DNA from: Flavivirga abyssicola
GTDB lineage: Bacteria > Bacteroidota > Bacteroidia > Flavobacteriales > Flavobacteriaceae
Assembly: GCF_030540775.2 (NCBI RefSeq)
Contig: NZ_CP141266.1
Span: 917,001-981,000, forward strand
Reading direction: 5' to 3'
Length of the DNA: 64,000 nucleotides
Below are positions 8,724-17,180 of this stretch, piece by piece. The notes below the pieces were generated by a model that was given only the letters and a program-made list of their open reading frames with translations, did no database searches and was not told where the DNA came from. The translations under genes were made by a program, and so were the position numbers. How positions within the stretch are numbered: the stretch's first letter is position 1; every line of letters begins with the position of its first letter.

Positions 8724-9104
8724 TTGATAGACCATATAGAAAATGAGTACGCAAAGTTTTGGATCGAAAAAGACATTCTTCATTTTGTTTACAAAAATGG
8801 AATCTCTATAGACCAATCTGTAGCTATGAAAGTCGTAGAAGATAGACTTTTACTGCAACAAGGAAAAGCATTTTTAATCCTTTGTGATATGAGAGGTATT
8901 AAAAAGATAAACAAAAGCGCAAGAAATTATTTAGCTCTGGAAGGTTCTACTTTAATTAAAGCTGTAGCCTTATTAGTTAACAATCCATTGTCTAGTACCA
9001 TATCAGGTTTTTATATTAAAACCAGTAATCCAACCATCACAACTCAGGTATTTACTGAAGAGAAAGAGGCCTTAAAATTCCTAAATAATCATGTTGATGA
9101 ATAA
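8724..9104 (+). CDS. STAS/SpoIIAA-like small protein, paralog 1
   Basis: 126 residues, cytoplasmic, no signal. It reads NEYAKFWIEKDILHFVYKNGISID... then VVEDRLLLQQGKAFLILCDMRGI, a strand-helix pattern like the SpoIIAA/STAS fold seen in small Bacteroidetes proteins (the DUF7793-type family, from memory). The first possible start is TTG at 8724; no ATG is available before the conserved ENEYAKFW block. The next gene is a clear paralog (same ENEYAKFWIE, VVEDRL/IVEDRL, QQGK, RSARNY/KSARNY blocks). Both starts are preceded by a similar AAACCC-CTAAAT leader (8701-8715 and 9262-9275). Role unknown; STAS proteins usually act as regulatory partners. Confidence 0.65.
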   Translation: MIDHIENEYAKFWIEKDILHFVYKNGISIDQSVAMKVVEDRLLLQQGKAFLILCDMRGIKKINKSARNYLALEGSTLIKAVALLVNNPLSSTISGFYIKTSNPTITTQVFTEEKEALKFLNNHVDE

Positions 9105-9283
9105 TTATTAACCGTTACAGATTTTACATGCGCTGCTTTTACAAGTAAAATAATTTTTGATTTTTCCTGTTTATACAATAGTTAAACCCCTTTAATAATT
9201 ATTAAATCAATAAAAACAATGCTAGTACATCTATTTAAATTTAATGCAAAATTTTTATTTAAACCCTCTAAATCTTAAATAGT

Positions 9284-9667
9284 ATGACAAAAAACGTAAA
9301 AGAAAATGAATATGCAAAGTTTTGGATAGAAGAAAACATTTTATATACCACATACAAAAATGGAGTCTCCTTAGACGAGCCTGCAGCCATGAAAATTGTA
9401 GAAGACAGACTCTCACTACAACAAGGTAAATCATTTTTAATGCTTACTGATGTAAGAGGTATAAAAAGCACTGATAGAAGTGCGAGAAATTACTTTGCCA
9501 TGGAAGGTTCCGTCTTGGTTAAAGCTGCAGCTTTATTAGTGAACAGCCCATTAGAAAACATATTGTCCCAATTTTTTATCAAAGCTAATAATCCAGCTTT
9601 TATAATTGAAACGTTTGCCGATAAAGAAGAGGCTTTAGAATTTCTTAATAACTATAATCCTAATTAA
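9284..9667 (+). CDS. STAS/SpoIIAA-like small protein, paralog 2
   Basis: 127 residues starting at ATG 9284. It is collinear with the previous gene over its whole length (ENEYAKFWIEENILYTTYKN, KIVEDRLSLQQGKSFLMLTDVRGIKS, RSARNYFAMEGSVLVKAAALLVNSPLE, EEALEFLNNY). The pair therefore arose by tandem duplication. It lies 90 bases before the AraC-type regulator on the same strand, so the three may be co-transcribed and work in one signalling module; that link is inference. No phosphorylatable serine can be assigned with certainty. Confidence 0.68.
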   Translation: MTKNVKENEYAKFWIEENILYTTYKNGVSLDEPAAMKIVEDRLSLQQGKSFLMLTDVRGIKSTDRSARNYFAMEGSVLVKAAALLVNSPLENILSQFFIKANNPAFIIETFADKEEALEFLNNYNPN

Positions 9668-9757
9668 TATGACCTTATAGAATTTTTGCTCCCTATGTTA
9701 TTTTTTAATTAAAATAATTCCCCCTTGAACATTAAATAAACCTATAAAGTAATATTC

Positions 9758-10747
9758 ATGAACGATGACGAAACTAATAAAGAAAGAATAGAACAAATCC
9801 ATAACATGCTTATGGAATTTGCCAGTGGGAATTTTGCATATAAAATTGAAAGATCCAACCTGGATGACGATATCGAAGCACTGACTGCATTGGTTAATAT
9901 GACATTTGAAGAAATAAAAGCTTCTTTTCTTCATCAAGGCTATGCAAATCTAAACGAAACTTACAAGCATTTGGTTCAAATGTTCTTTGTTTTAGATTTT
10001 AACGATACTATTGTTGCCTTTAATGCGCGTATAAAACAAATGCTACTTTTTGATGATGACGAATTACAAGAAAAAGCATTTTCTACTTTCTTAACTGAAG
10101 ATTCAAAATTAGCATGGAGTGGCTTAAAATCTAAGTTAGTCCTAACCAATCTGGATGCCCATGAGGAATTTATTATGCTGTCTTTTAGGACTAAACAAAA
10201 GTTAATTTTAACAACAAATTGTCTAGTTAGTAAATTTATTGATGGGGTTAATCAATCGGAGAGAATTGTAGTCACATCAATAGAAATTATTAAAAACAGT
10301 ACAGAAAGGGAGACCGAATTACGAAAAACTGTAAACTCCAATAAAAACAAAACAGCCAATCTTACCAATATTACTGGTAAAAGCAAACCATTAAATCTAA
10401 GTTTTACTGATATTAGAAAAATCAGAAAAGTACATGATCACATTATAAATAACTTAGATAAACCACTTTCTCCACTAATAGAATTAGCACATACTTTTGG
10501 AACCAATGAATACAAACTAAAGTATGGATTTAAACAATTATACGGACAAACAGTATTCCGTTTTTTAATAAATGAACGGTTAAGAAAAGCCAGCGTGTTG
10601 ATCCAACATACAGATACTTCTATAAAAGAAGTTGCACATGTAACAGGGTTTATAAGTGCTCCTCATTTCTCTAAAGCTTTCAAGGAAAAATATGGGTATA
10701 CACCAAGAGATTTAAGAAAACGATCAAATAATGAGGATTCTTTGTAA
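9758..10747 (+). CDS. AraC-family regulator with HAMP/PAS-like sensor
   Basis: 329 residues. The N-terminus (about 10-55, MLMEFASGNFAYKIERSNLDDDIEALTALVNMTFEEI split over two helices) looks like a HAMP signalling segment, although no transmembrane helix precedes it. Residues about 70-190 resemble a PAS fold (FFVLDFNDTIVAFNARIKQMLLFDDDEL). The C-terminal AraC DNA-binding domain (about 225-320) has RLRKASVLIQHTDTSIKEVAHVTGFISAPHFSKAFKEKYGYTPRDLRKR. It follows the two STAS-like genes and precedes the repeat-rich region with the promoter-like elements. It is a candidate regulator of those elements, but nothing in the sequence proves this. Confidence 0.8.
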   Translation: MNDDETNKERIEQIHNMLMEFASGNFAYKIERSNLDDDIEALTALVNMTFEEIKASFLHQGYANLNETYKHLVQMFFVLDFNDTIVAFNARIKQMLLFDDDELQEKAFSTFLTEDSKLAWSGLKSKLVLTNLDAHEEFIMLSFRTKQKLILTTNCLVSKFIDGVNQSERIVVTSIEIIKNSTERETELRKTVNSNKNKTANLTNITGKSKPLNLSFTDIRKIRKVHDHIINNLDKPLSPLIELAHTFGTNEYKLKYGFKQLYGQTVFRFLINERLRKASVLIQHTDTSIKEVAHVTGFISAPHFSKAFKEKYGYTPRDLRKRSNNEDSL

Positions 10748-10840
10748 TATAAGTTAGATTTAACAATGATTTCTGAAAAGGGTTTAGGGTAATCGTTAAG
10801 AAATGACCATCAGGCAAGCCTATCAACTGTCAACTACACA

Positions 10841-10898
10841 ACATCCCTTTCAGATAAGTTTTAATCCATTTAAGTTAAGTTTTATCATCGATATTTGC
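10841..10898 (+). repeat. promoter-like element, copy 2
   Basis: Contains CATCCCTTTCAGATAAG, TTTTAATCCATTTAAG and ends in GATATTTG, one base off the TAnnTTTG -7 box. It could drive the beta-barrel receptor gene at 11278 with a long leader. Confidence 0.65.
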
Positions 10899-10935
10899 TC
10901 TATAGTTGTTAGTTAGTTAGTTAGTTGTCTTTTCA

Positions 10936-10992
10936 ACTTCGGTTGCGCCCTTTCATCTTCATTGGGATTATGGATGTTGAGCGTAACTGAAC
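10936..10992 (+). ncRNA. stem-loop just downstream of promoter-like element (copy 1)
   Basis: CTTCGGTTGCGCCC near the left end pairs imperfectly with GAGCGTAACTGAA at the right end. The same stem recurs at 14701, 14911 and 15204, each time 17-40 bases after a promoter-like element. Here it would lie in the untranslated leader of the receptor gene. Confidence 0.4.
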
Positions 10993-11277
10993 TTGAAAAG
11001 GACAAATTTTCCAATGCTCAACAATTAATTCATATCACAAAAATTGATAATCATTTCATTACATATAGACAAAACAACTTCCTCTTTAAGGACTTGCCGT
11101 ATGGGGTCAAAAATCAACATACATATCAAAAAGCAAAGATACGTTTCAAAGCTCTGTATAATGCGACACGCTTTGTTACTAACCTTTAAAAAGTCTAATC
11201 TGAAAGTAACATACCTCTACTCATTTTATATTCCTAAATTGATTCATTCTCAAGCAATGAACTAAAATTTAAAACAT

Positions 11278-13941
11278 GTGAAATATTGTTTTTTTGTATT
11301 TACAGTGCTTTACTTAACAGTATCTTTTGCACAAACAAAACCGTTTAAAATTTCTGGAACTTTAGTAGCAGAAGCCGATAAAACAGCTTTGGAAGCTGCA
11401 ACTATTTATTTAGAACGGGTTAAGGATAGTTCATTAGTTACCTATACTATTTCAGATAAAAATGGTAGATTTAATTTAGAAGGCAAAACATCGGATAAAC
11501 GTTTAAATTTCTATATCTCATATGTTGGATATCAAACCTATCATCAAACTATTCATTTAGATCAGGAGACTATTCATTTAAATGCTATTAGCCTAAAAAC
11601 AGACCTTAATGCCTTAGAGGAAGTTTTAATAAAAGTTAGCCCTCCCGTAGTCATCAAAAAAGACACCTTAAAATTTAATGCTTCATCTTTTAAAACTAAA
11701 AAAGATGCCAATGTTGAAGATTTATTAAAGCAGTTACCAGGAGTAGATGTTAATGAAGTTGGGAAAATAACTATTAATGGGAAAGAAGTGGATAATATTT
11801 TGGTAAACGGGAAGCCCTTTTTTAGTAATGACCCCACTATAACAACCAGACATTTAAGTAAAGAAATTATTGAGAATATTCAAATTACAGATACAAAAAC
11901 TAAGGCTGAAGCTTTTGCAGGAGACGAAGGAGACAAGGAGAAAAAAACGATTAATCTTGTTATAAAAGAGGAAAACAATGATGGGATTTTTGGACAAGTA
12001 GCAGCTGGCACTGGAACGGATAAGCGTTATGAATTTGCCGGTATGCTTAATCTTTTTGATAACGACCAGCGCATTAGTATCCTTGCTGGAGGAAATAACA
12101 TCAATTCCCCTGGATTCAGTTTTGGTGGTGGCCTTACTAGTGGGCGAGGTATTATTGAATCTCAAAATTATGGAGCCAATTATGTCGATAAACTAAAAGA
12201 AAAGAGCGATATCTCTGCCAATTATTTTTTCTCTAATAGTCGTACAGAAAATGAGAGCACCATACAACAGATAAATATTCTTCCAGATTCAAGATATAAT
12301 TCCAATTCCAACTCAAAATCATATAATGAAGGAGATAACCATGACGTTCGATTGGGGTTCAATATCGAAATAGACTCTACACTTTTAATCAACGTGAATC
12401 CTTCATTTAATACCTCCAAAAACAAAATTGAAACTTCCGCAAGTCAAGCCTCTCAAGATGAAGAAAATACTTTAACAAATCAATCCAGCTCATCTTCATT
12501 TTCAGAAACTTTAAACAAAAGTTTTAATAACCACTTAAATATTACAAAACGATTTGGTAGAAAAGGAGCCTATTTAAGACTTAATATCTCAAATAAGTAT
12601 GGTGTTAGAGAATCTGATGATTTTTTAAATTCTGAAGCTGCCATTTTTGGAGACAATCCAGAAACTATTAGTAGAGATCAATTTACAGATGGTAACCAAA
12701 AGTCAGAAGGCATTAATACAAGCACTTTTTTCAGGTGGCCATTAATGGTTAATAATTTATTTTTAGACCTTAAATTTAATTACCAGTATGACAAACAGGA
12801 AAACATAAGAAGTACTTTCGATTTTGATCCAGACACTCAAGATTTCACCCTATTCAATGAAGCCCTAAGCACCGATTTTGAATATATAAACAAAAGAAGT
12901 ACACCTGCCTTAAGGTTTACTTATAAAAAAGAAAAGTGGTCTGTTAGTTCTGAAGCAGGATATGTATTTAGAACCTTACAGAACAACGATTTTTTAAGGC
13001 CTCAATTAAGTTTAGCTCGTCATTTTGAAACTGTAGAATTACGATCGAATTTTCAGTATCAATTTAATCCCAAATCATATATATATGCCAGCTATGGTTT
13101 AGATAATGTTCCTCCACAATTATCCCAACTCCAACCCTTTCAGGATGTATCAAATCCGTTGAATACGGTTACGGGCAATCCAAATCTAAAACCCACAAAT
13201 ACCCATAGTTTTTATTTTGGATATAATACATTCAACTTTCAAAAACGTAACGGTTTCTTTAGCCACGTCTATGCTAATTTAAGCAACAATCAAGTGGTTA
13301 CTAAAACCACTATTGATACCAATTTTGTACGAAACACAAGCTATGCAAATGTGGATGGTGGTTATAACTTAAGCGCTGGCGGAAGTTATAATAAAACGAT
13401 AAAAATAGACAGTTTAAAAACACTAAAATATAACATTGGTCTGTCTGCAAGTACTAATAGAACCGTTAACTTTAATAATGAAGTACAATACGCTTCAAAC
13501 AATACTGCGCTAACACCACATGCAGGTATCACTTTTACCTGGGATGACGTGATAATGATGGTACCCAATTACAGACTTTCATTTAATAAAACCACGTTTG
13601 ATCTAGACAATTTTGAAGACCAGGAGTTCATCAATCATTCAGCTGGACTGCAAATAACAACATTTGTTCCTAAAAACTTTGAGTGGCGGCACGACATTAG
13701 TTTTAATTATAATCCAAATGTTGCAGAAGGGTTTCAAAAAAGTGCCTGGTTTTGGAATACAACCCTGGCCTACACTATGTTTAAAGACCATGGAACTTTC
13801 TCCTTAAAAATTTATGATTTATTAAATCAAAATACCAACGCAAGACGTATTGCAACTCAAAACTATATACGAGATTCTCAAAGTACCGTTCTTAAACAGT
13901 ATTTTATGTTACGTTTTAGTTGGAAGTTTAATAATTTTTAA
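11278..13941 (+). CDS. outer-membrane beta-barrel (TonB receptor-like) protein
   Basis: 887 residues. A signal peptide (MKYCFFVFTVLYLTVSFAQ) is followed by a carboxypeptidase-regulatory-like Ig domain (about 22-110). A plug-like region comes next (LKQLPGVDVNEVGKITINGKEVDNILVNGKPFF, about 145-180), then a long barrel rich in alternating aromatic strands ending YFMLRFSWKFNNF. The C-terminal aromatic residue suits BAM-dependent insertion. This is the OMP_b-brl_3 type of receptor, without a SusD partner; cargo unknown. The start codon is GTG at 11278; an ATG two bases earlier is immediately followed by TGA. Upstream lie the promoter-like element at 10841 and its stem-loop. Confidence 0.85.
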   Translation: MKYCFFVFTVLYLTVSFAQTKPFKISGTLVAEADKTALEAATIYLERVKDSSLVTYTISDKNGRFNLEGKTSDKRLNFYISYVGYQTYHQTIHLDQETIHLNAISLKTDLNALEEVLIKVSPPVVIKKDTLKFNASSFKTKKDANVEDLLKQLPGVDVNEVGKITINGKEVDNILVNGKPFFSNDPTITTRHLSKEIIENIQITDTKTKAEAFAGDEGDKEKKTINLVIKEENNDGIFGQVAAGTGTDKRYEFAGMLNLFDNDQRISILAGGNNINSPGFSFGGGLTSGRGIIESQNYGANYVDKLKEKSDISANYFFSNSRTENESTIQQINILPDSRYNSNSNSKSYNEGDNHDVRLGFNIEIDSTLLINVNPSFNTSKNKIETSASQASQDEENTLTNQSSSSSFSETLNKSFNNHLNITKRFGRKGAYLRLNISNKYGVRESDDFLNSEAAIFGDNPETISRDQFTDGNQKSEGINTSTFFRWPLMVNNLFLDLKFNYQYDKQENIRSTFDFDPDTQDFTLFNEALSTDFEYINKRSTPALRFTYKKEKWSVSSEAGYVFRTLQNNDFLRPQLSLARHFETVELRSNFQYQFNPKSYIYASYGLDNVPPQLSQLQPFQDVSNPLNTVTGNPNLKPTNTHSFYFGYNTFNFQKRNGFFSHVYANLSNNQVVTKTTIDTNFVRNTSYANVDGGYNLSAGGSYNKTIKIDSLKTLKYNIGLSASTNRTVNFNNEVQYASNNTALTPHAGITFTWDDVIMMVPNYRLSFNKTTFDLDNFEDQEFINHSAGLQITTFVPKNFEWRHDISFNYNPNVAEGFQKSAWFWNTTLAYTMFKDHGTFSLKIYDLLNQNTNARRIATQNYIRDSQSTVLKQYFMLRFSWKFNNF

Positions 13942-14036
13942 TAGGTTATTTTTTTAATAAAACTAGAGATGAATGAACAAAATAATTTGCTTTGTTCATT
14001 CTAGAAGGAGGCACGACTGTAAAAGCTAAAAAATAG

Positions 14037-14165
14037 TCGTATAGCCTGTTTCTTCTTCTAGGTTATTCCTAACATTCCGAGGTCTTCTATATTAATAATA
14101 ATCTGCAAGCTTATCCTTATGGGATGTCTCAATCGTTCCTCATTTCGACATGACAGCGAGATGTA
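14037..14165 (+). repeat. direct repeat unit, partial copy a
   Basis: Begins GCCTGTTTCTTCTTCTAGG-like sequence at about 14044 and runs through TATGGGATGTCTCAATCG and CATTTCGACATGACAGCGAG. It matches the first half of the units at 14285 and 15264. Confidence 0.65.
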
Positions 14166-14284
14166 ATATTGGTTCTGCGCTTTAAAATACTGAATTTTAA
14201 TCGCTTGTCATTTCGAACGAATGTGAGAAATCGCATAAAACTTTTGATTATCCGAAACCTACTTATTACCAGAGAAAAAAGAAC

Positions 14285-14557
14285 TAAAATAATCATATGG
14301 CCTGTTTCTTCTTTAAGCTATTTCTAGCATTCCGAAATCTTCTATATTAAAATAATCTGCAAACCTATCCTTATGGGATGTCTCAATCGTGCCTCATTTC
14401 GACATGACAACGAGATGCAATTTTATATCCTCCTTACAGTTCGATTATTCCGATTTTTCATCGGAATGTATCGAGAACTCGTCATAATTGTTACTTGTAA
14501 TTGGGTCTCGATACATATTTATCGTTCATTAAAAAACACTCGACCTGACACGTTAAA
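14285..14557 (+). repeat. direct repeat unit, full copy b
   Basis: About 270 bases: GTTTCTTCTTTAAGCTATT, GGGATGTCTCAATCGTGCC, TTCCGATTTTTCATCGGAA (a small perfect hairpin), GTATCGAGAACTCG, GTCTCGATACAT and ACACTCGACCTGACA. Collinear with copy c. Confidence 0.7.
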
Positions 14558-14614
14558 TTGTAACGTTTTTTGGTCAGTCTCACACTCTTTACGATGAAGT
14601 AAACATGTTGTCTT

Positions 14615-14673
14615 TAAATCCTTTTCAGGTAAGTTTTAATCCATTTAAATTAAACTTTATCCTCGATATTTGT
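14615..14673 (+). repeat. promoter-like element, copy 3
   Basis: AAATCCTTTTCAGGTAAG, TTTTAATCCATTTAAATTAA and the end GATATTTGTAA. It is followed 27 bases later by the conserved stem-loop at 14701 and by no gene. Confidence 0.65.
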
Positions 14674-14700
14674 AATGGTTAGTAATTTTTGTCTTTTTGA

Positions 14701-14757
14701 CTTCGGTTGCGCTCAATCACCTCTTCATAGGATTTCTTCCGATTGTGCGTAGCCGAA
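14701..14757 (+). ncRNA. stem-loop after promoter-like element (copy 2)
   Basis: Arms CTTCGGTTGCGCTC and GTGCGTAGCCGAAA enclose about 30 bases. Nearly the same sequence recurs at 14911-14967. A short transcript from element copy 3 would begin with about 30 bases and then this stem. Confidence 0.45.
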
Positions 14758-14824
14758 ACAAAAAAATAACTTCTTTCTTTTTTTTAAATCAAATTCACAT
14801 AATATCAAATCTCAGATTAAAAAA

Positions 14825-14883
14825 GACATCCTTTTCGGATAAGTTTTTATCCTTTTAAGTTAAATCTTATCAACGATATTTGT
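14825..14883 (+). repeat. promoter-like element, copy 4
   Basis: ACATCCTTTTCGGATAAG, TTTTTATCCTTTTAAG, TTAAATCTTATC and the end GATATTTGTTG. It shows the cleanest dyad, GGATAAgtttTTATCC. Confidence 0.68.
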
Positions 14884-14910
14884 TGCGGTTAGTAATTTTT
14901 GTCTTTTTGA

Positions 14911-14967
14911 CTTCGGTTGCGCCCAGTCACCTCTTCATAGGATTTCTTCCGATTGTGCGTAGCCGAA
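14911..14967 (+). ncRNA. stem-loop after promoter-like element (copy 3)
   Basis: CTTCGGTTGCGCCC pairs with GTGCGTAGCCGAAA. It differs from the 14701 copy at only a couple of bases and lies at the same distance from its element. Confidence 0.45.
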
Positions 14968-15128
14968 ACAAAAGCTTATATAAATCTCGCAACTTGATTC
15001 TTCTTAAAATAGCTTACTAAGTTTTAACTCTAAACACTGCCTTTTTTATAAAGTTAAAAACTAAGAAAATATATTCCTATATATAAGTGCCCTTTTTTAA
15101 TGTATACAATACTAAATCAAGGCTTTAA

Positions 15129-15187
15129 GACATCCTTTTCGGATAAGTTTTAATCCTTTACAGTTAAATCTTATCTGCGATCTTTGC
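15129..15187 (+). repeat. promoter-like element, copy 5
   Basis: GACATCCTTTTCGGATAAG, TTTTAATCC, TTAAATCTTATC and the end GATCTTTGCTG. Confidence 0.65.
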
Positions 15188-15203
15188 TGAGTCTGATATC
15201 TAA

Positions 15204-15262
15204 TTTCGGTTGCGCCCGATCACCTTTTTTATAGGGATTCTGGAGATTGAGCGTAGCTGAAA
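15204..15262 (+). ncRNA. stem-loop after promoter-like element (copy 4)
   Basis: TTTCGGTTGCGCCC and GAGCGTAGCTGAAA form the stem. The loop differs from the other copies, while the arms keep pairing. Confidence 0.42.
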
Positions 15263-15263
15263 T

Positions 15264-15533
15264 TAATCATATAATCTGTTTCTTCTTTTAAGCTATTCCT
15301 AACACTCTGAAATCTTCTATATTTTAAGAATTATCACAAACTTGTTCATTCTGATGGGATGTCTCAATCGTACCTCATTTCGACATGACTGCGAGATGCG
15401 CTTTTATACTCTCCTGTCGGTTCGAGTGTTCCGATTTTTCATCGGAATGTATCGAGAACTCATCATGATTGCTACTTGTAATTGGGTTTCGATACATGTT
15501 CATCGTTCCTCAAAAACACTCGACCTGACAATT
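15264..15533 (+). repeat. direct repeat unit, full copy c
   Basis: Collinear with 14285-14557, including GGGATGTCTCAATCGTACC, TTCCGATTTTTCATCGGAA and CACTCGACCTGACA, with scattered substitutions. Confidence 0.7.
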
Positions 15534-15659
15534 AGGTACTATTTATTATATCATTAAATCGCTTTAAAAATTCTGATAACTATTCGAAGTGGAGATATCA
15601 TATAATCACTCGTTGCTCAAAAAAGTAAATCATTAGTATTATTTAAATTCAATCAAACT

Positions 15660-15719
15660 TAATCCCTCTTAGACAACTTTTAATCCTAGTCAATTAATTC
15701 TCGACTCCTACATTTGTAA
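15660..15719 (+). repeat. promoter-like element, copy 6 (diverged)
   Basis: AATCCCTCTTAGACAAC, TTTTAATCC and the end TACATTTGTAA, which is a full TAnnTTTG -7 box. No gene follows directly. Confidence 0.58.
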
Positions 15720-15869
15720 TCGAATTTAAATATACTTATTAAAGTCCCCCTAAGCTGGGTAGTATTAATTTGCGGTTGTCCTAAATTTACTTATCAAATG
15801 AATCTACCCAGTTTTTAATTCAGCACAAGCAAGTTTAGTACAGATTGAGTTTGTGATTGTGTTTTTGAG

Positions 15870-15965
15870 ATCCCGCTCAAAAGCGGGATTAGTTCGGCTT
15901 GCAACTTTAAGCGTGTCTTGTGGACACGCTTAAAGTTGAGTCTTCCTGCCACGCCATTGGCGTGG
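15870..15965. repeat. three consecutive perfect hairpins
   Basis: Stem 1 is ATCCCGCT/AGCGGGAT (15870-15889). Stem 2 has 16-bp arms CAACTTTAAGCGTGTC and its exact complement (15902-15938). Stem 3 is CCACGCC/GGCGTGG (15949-15965). They sit immediately upstream of promoter-like element copy 7 and are more GC-rich than their surroundings. Confidence 0.65.
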
Positions 15966-15969
15966 ACTA

Positions 15970-16029
15970 ACAAATCCCTCTCAGGCAATTTATTATCCTT
16001 TTAAGTTAAGTTTTCTTTCCGATTTTTGT
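15970..16029 (+). repeat. promoter-like element, copy 7
   Basis: CAAATCCCTCTCAGGCAA, TTATCCTTTTAAGTTAAG and the end GATTTTTGTG. It is placed about 30 bases before the ATG of the 206-residue protein, so it is probably its promoter. Confidence 0.65.
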
Positions 16030-16057
16030 GAGTAATTGCCCTCAATCTAAAAAAATA

Positions 16058-16678
16058 ATGATACAACGCGTAGCTACACATAAAAAAACTAATAAGGAAC
16101 TCATGGTATTTGACGACATAGAATTCGAAAAGGAAAACCCTATTAAACAATACGGAAATGACTTTATTATAAAGCAAATGATTTTAAACGGGGTTACTCA
16201 AGAGGAAATGACTGGCAAAAAAGAGCTTACTACGACAAGTGATGAAATATTTAAAAGTGCCCATTTACTTTGGTTAAAACTAAAAAGTGAATTTCAAATA
16301 ATGAAAGTGCCAGAAAATTTAATGCAGCTTTTAAAAACGGATAAGAAAAAAGACCAGGAAAAATTACTCGATGGGTTCTTGCTTCCCCTAGAAACTTTAA
16401 CCTCTTTTATTTTTACCGCTTATCATGAATTTGGGTATACCCTAAGTCAATATATCTCTGAATTTTCTAAAAAAGAGTTTAAATCGGTGGCCAGAATTAT
16501 AGATTGTGGGGAGCACTGGCATTGTTTTTTTACAACACCTAAGGATTCTACAGGAGAAAAAACACAGCTTCACTACCTATCTAGTGCCTTTGGTATTGAA
16601 AGAGATGATTTGATTAAACAAATAAAATCGAATGAATCTTTATCTCATTTAGACAAGCTTCCTCTTATTACTTTATAA
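16058..16678 (+). CDS. unrecognised 206-residue cytoplasmic protein
   Basis: No signal peptide or membrane segment. The protein is charged and helical, with a C-terminal block ARIIDCGEHWHCFFTTPKDSTGEKTQLHYLSSAFG split by turns. The Cys/His/Trp cluster CGEHWHC could bind metal, which is speculative. The frame extends to a GTG at 16028, but that codon lies in the -7 region of promoter-like element copy 7. The ATG at 16058 is therefore preferred. It lies ahead of the cysteine-protein array and shares its type of promoter. I do not recognise the family. Confidence 0.6.
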   Translation: MIQRVATHKKTNKELMVFDDIEFEKENPIKQYGNDFIIKQMILNGVTQEEMTGKKELTTTSDEIFKSAHLLWLKLKSEFQIMKVPENLMQLLKTDKKKDQEKLLDGFLLPLETLTSFIFTAYHEFGYTLSQYISEFSKKEFKSVARIIDCGEHWHCFFTTPKDSTGEKTQLHYLSSAFGIERDDLIKQIKSNESLSHLDKLPLITL

Positions 16679-17180
16679 TAGTCTAGTAATTTATGACTCT
16701 AGTTTATGTTTATACTATAAAAGTTCTCAAATAAAGCTAGAGCAAAATCTTTTCTTAATTTTTTTAGATAGTGTTGAAAATAAGATTCTGCACTGTATCG
16801 GCAATCAGTATGATTCAACCAAATCAGTTAAAATATTAATACCAAAAAATAAGACTTCCTCAGCTCCTAAACTACTGAAACATTTATCCTGAATTTATGC
16901 TTGGCTTACTAAACTCTCTTGTACTAAACTCGTTTCAGTATTTCGATAGTTCACATTAGTTTAACTCACAATTTTGAGTGCGTTATATAAATATCTCAAA
17001 ATCGAATTTAATCAATAAATCCTTCTAATACAAGTAGTTATCCTTTTAAAATAATTTTTTTCACCTATAATTATGCTTATTTAAAACCTTTCATTTTTAG
17101 CCTCTTTTTGCAAAAAATGGAATACCTGTAAATCAGGATTAAGACATAAAACAAAATATTAACTGCTTAATACATTTTTT
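16679..17180. other. intergenic before the cysteine-protein array
   Basis: It contains promoter-like element copy 8 and, shortly before it, a small hairpin (ACTCACAATTTTGAGT at about 16964-16979) related to sequence found upstream of copies 7 and 9. The other ~350 bases show nothing I can support. Confidence 0.5.
17017..17079 (+). repeat. promoter-like element, copy 8 (diverged)
   Basis: AAATCCTTCTAATACAAG and AGTTATCCTTTTAAAATAA are conserved. The -7 end is degenerate. It lies about 100 bases before the first small cysteine protein. Confidence 0.55.

Larger units (their letters stand above)
10748..11277. other. intergenic leader region before the receptor gene
   Basis: It holds a short repeat copy at 10794-10820 shared with 5371-5399, promoter-like element copy 2, a stem-loop at 10936-10992, and about 280 bases without any clear signal. 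Two overlapping short forward frames at 10962-11265 have no family resemblance and partly read through the stem-loop, so I do not call them genes. Confidence 0.5.
13942..16057. other. 2.1-kb gene-free, repeat-rich region
   Basis: It contains three diverged copies of a ~130-270 bp unit, five promoter-like elements (14615, 14825, 15129, 15660, 15970), three stem-loops linked to them, and three adjacent hairpins at 15870-15965. The short forward frames near 14373-14597 and 15342-15557 are translations of the repeat unit and resemble each other only for that reason. Confidence 0.75.

Noticed and set aside
10962-11265. Two overlapping short ORFs upstream of the beta-barrel receptor gene
   Set aside because: One begins inside the conserved stem-loop, they overlap each other in different frames, and neither shows a recognisable domain or signal.
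14373-15557. Two similar short forward ORFs starting MGCLNR that look like a small paralogous protein family
   Set aside because: They are translations of the ~270-bp non-coding repeat unit; a third copy at 14037 does not keep the frame, and neither has a credible start context.
15755-15811. CTGGGTAG/CTACCCAG inverted repeat considered as a terminator
   Set aside because: The loop is about 40 bases, the T-tract is short and no gene ends nearby, so a functional claim is not supportable.
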